Part shown: piece by piece, positions 6,846 to 7,119 of the stretch
How positions within the stretch are numbered: the first letter of the stretch is position 1
Layout of the letters: the number at the start of each line of letters is the position of its first letter
NCBI GenBank assembly: GCA_007124105.1
Contig: SLFT01000413.1
Coordinates: 1 to 7,119 of the forward strand
Length of the DNA: 7,119 nucleotides
Source of the DNA: Candidatus Hydrogenedentota bacterium
Lineage (GTDB): Bacteria; Hydrogenedentota; Hydrogenedentia; Hydrogenedentales; CAITNO01
Direction: 5' to 3'
Notes under the pieces: generated by a model
Told to the model about the DNA's origin: nothing
Database searches by the model: none
Seen by the model: the letters and a program-made list of their open reading frames with translations, nothing else
Made by a program: the position numbers and the translations under genes

Positions 6846-6896
6846 TGTGTCCATCTGTGGTCAAGAAAAGGACAGTGGCTACCACAAATGGACACA
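6846..6896. repeat. Imperfect 16-bp inverted repeat with a 19-nt loop
   Basis: The left arm TGTGTCCATCTGTGGT (6846-6861) and the right arm ACCACAAATGGACACA (6881-6896) are reverse complements at 15 of 16 positions. The one difference (C at 6855) is a C-A mismatch in plus-strand RNA but a G-U wobble in minus-strand RNA, so the hairpin is better as a minus-strand transcript. From memory, 'gtgtccatctgtggt'-like units recur as dispersed intergenic repeats in several uncultured bacterial genomes. This copy looks like such an element. It is too far from the ABC-F stop (about 195 nt) and lacks a T-tract to be its obvious terminator. Confidence 0.65.
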
Positions 6897-6935
6897 AATA
6901 TACAAGAATTTGATTGATAATGTTCTTTATACGCC

Positions 6936-6953
6936 GCAAATGCAAATGCAAAT
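6936..6953 (+). repeat. Short tandem repeat, GCAAAT x 3
   Basis: Three perfect consecutive copies of the hexamer GCAAAT lie directly before the GGGAAG stretch at 6954-6959. The number of units is small, so this could be ordinary low-complexity sequence. Confidence 0.6.
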
Positions 6954-6968
6954 GGGAAGCAATCTCTG

Positions 6969-7118
6969 ATGAAAAAAAACAAATGGAACATTACGTTTAT
7001 AATACTTAATCATATATTAATTTTTTTTTGGTCTGGCACAGGCCAGGATATGATTTCAAAATATTCCGAATCTTTTCTTTGTACCCAATTTACTACGGAA
7101 TATATATTACCTATATAG
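6969..7118 (+). CDS. Tentative short ORF, 49 codons, signal-peptide-like N-terminus
   Basis: ATG at 6969 opens a frame that ends with TAG at 7116-7118. The product starts MKKNKWN, followed by a hydrophobic Ile/Leu/Phe stretch (about residues 8-21), then WSGTGQD and a short polar tail. The basic start plus hydrophobic core is what an exported protein or a single-pass small membrane protein would show. GGGAAG at 6954-6959 is 9 nt upstream, an acceptable ribosome binding site. Against it: the region is very AT-rich (41 G+C in 151 bases by hand count from 6969 to the end), where Lys, Ile and Phe codons arise by chance, and I recognise no family. It could also be the 5' end of a longer gene broken by an early stop or frameshift. 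Confidence 0.25.
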   Translation: MKKNKWNITFIILNHILIFFWSGTGQDMISKYSESFLCTQFTTEYILPI

Positions 7119-7119
7119 C

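Larger units (their letters stand above)
6651..6968. other. Gene-free region downstream of the ABC-F gene with repeat remnants
   Basis: I see no convincing coding sequence on either strand of this stretch. The open frames that cross it are continuations of wrong-frame ORFs from inside the ABC-F gene. It contains the inverted repeat at 6846-6896, a related motif at 6743-6758 and the GCAAAT tandem at 6936-6953. No GC-rich hairpin with a T-tract follows the ABC-F stop, so no intrinsic terminator can be placed. GC content falls towards the right end. Confidence 0.6.

Noticed and set aside
6286..6969. Open plus-strand frame of 227 codons running past the ABC-F stop
   Set aside because: The first half is a wrong-frame reading of the ABC-F C-terminus, and the second half crosses non-coding repeat sequence. 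No start signal and no domain.
7006..7029. Possible intrinsic terminator: TTAAT/ATTAA inverted repeat followed by nine T
   Set aside because: The stem is five A-T pairs only, too weak for a rho-independent terminator, and it lies inside the tentative short ORF about 360 nt after the ABC-F stop.

Overview
This is bacterial DNA from a diderm-type organism. It carries two secreted lipoproteins, one further exported protein, Shine-Dalgarno sites of the AAGGAG/AGGGAG kind, and sigma-70-like promoter elements. The genes are moderately GC-rich, while the right-hand end is very AT-rich. Lipoproteins combining BACON-like beta-sandwich repeats with a von Willebrand A (VWA) domain, together with degraded 'ccgtgtccatctgtggt'-type repeats, remind me of uncultured Planctomycetota, Verrucomicrobiota or Hydrogenedentota genomes. 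This is an impression from memory, and the window holds no phylogenetic marker that fixes the phylum.

Left and centre (1-4489, minus strand): three genes run leftward as a probable operon. First is a 552-residue lipoprotein (2831-4489) with one BACON-like domain, a VWA domain and a C-terminal beta-rich module. Second is its 782-residue paralogue (379-2727), with three BACON-like repeats ahead of the same core. Third is a protein with a signal peptide, cut off by the window start (1-300). The two lipoproteins share every module in the same order. Both have lost most of the metal-binding (MIDAS) residues of a VWA domain, and both keep a conserved HRDD motif. They are best read as a duplicated pair of envelope-anchored adhesion or assembly proteins of unknown partner.

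Middle (4490-4763): the divergent intergenic region holds two predicted promoters facing opposite ways. Their -10 boxes overlap, so only one of them could be occupied by RNA polymerase at a time.

Right (4764-6650, plus strand): a full-length ABC-F ATPase of the YheS/ABCF3-like type, a soluble ribosome-associated translation factor and not a transporter. It has two ATPase domains, the tRNA-facing linker and a charged C-terminal extension. Its first Walker B region reads DEPENHLD instead of DEPTNHLD.

Far right (6651-7119): no confident gene. The region holds a 16-bp imperfect inverted repeat, a triple GCAAAT tandem, a sharp fall in GC, and a tentative 49-codon ORF with a signal-like N-terminus.
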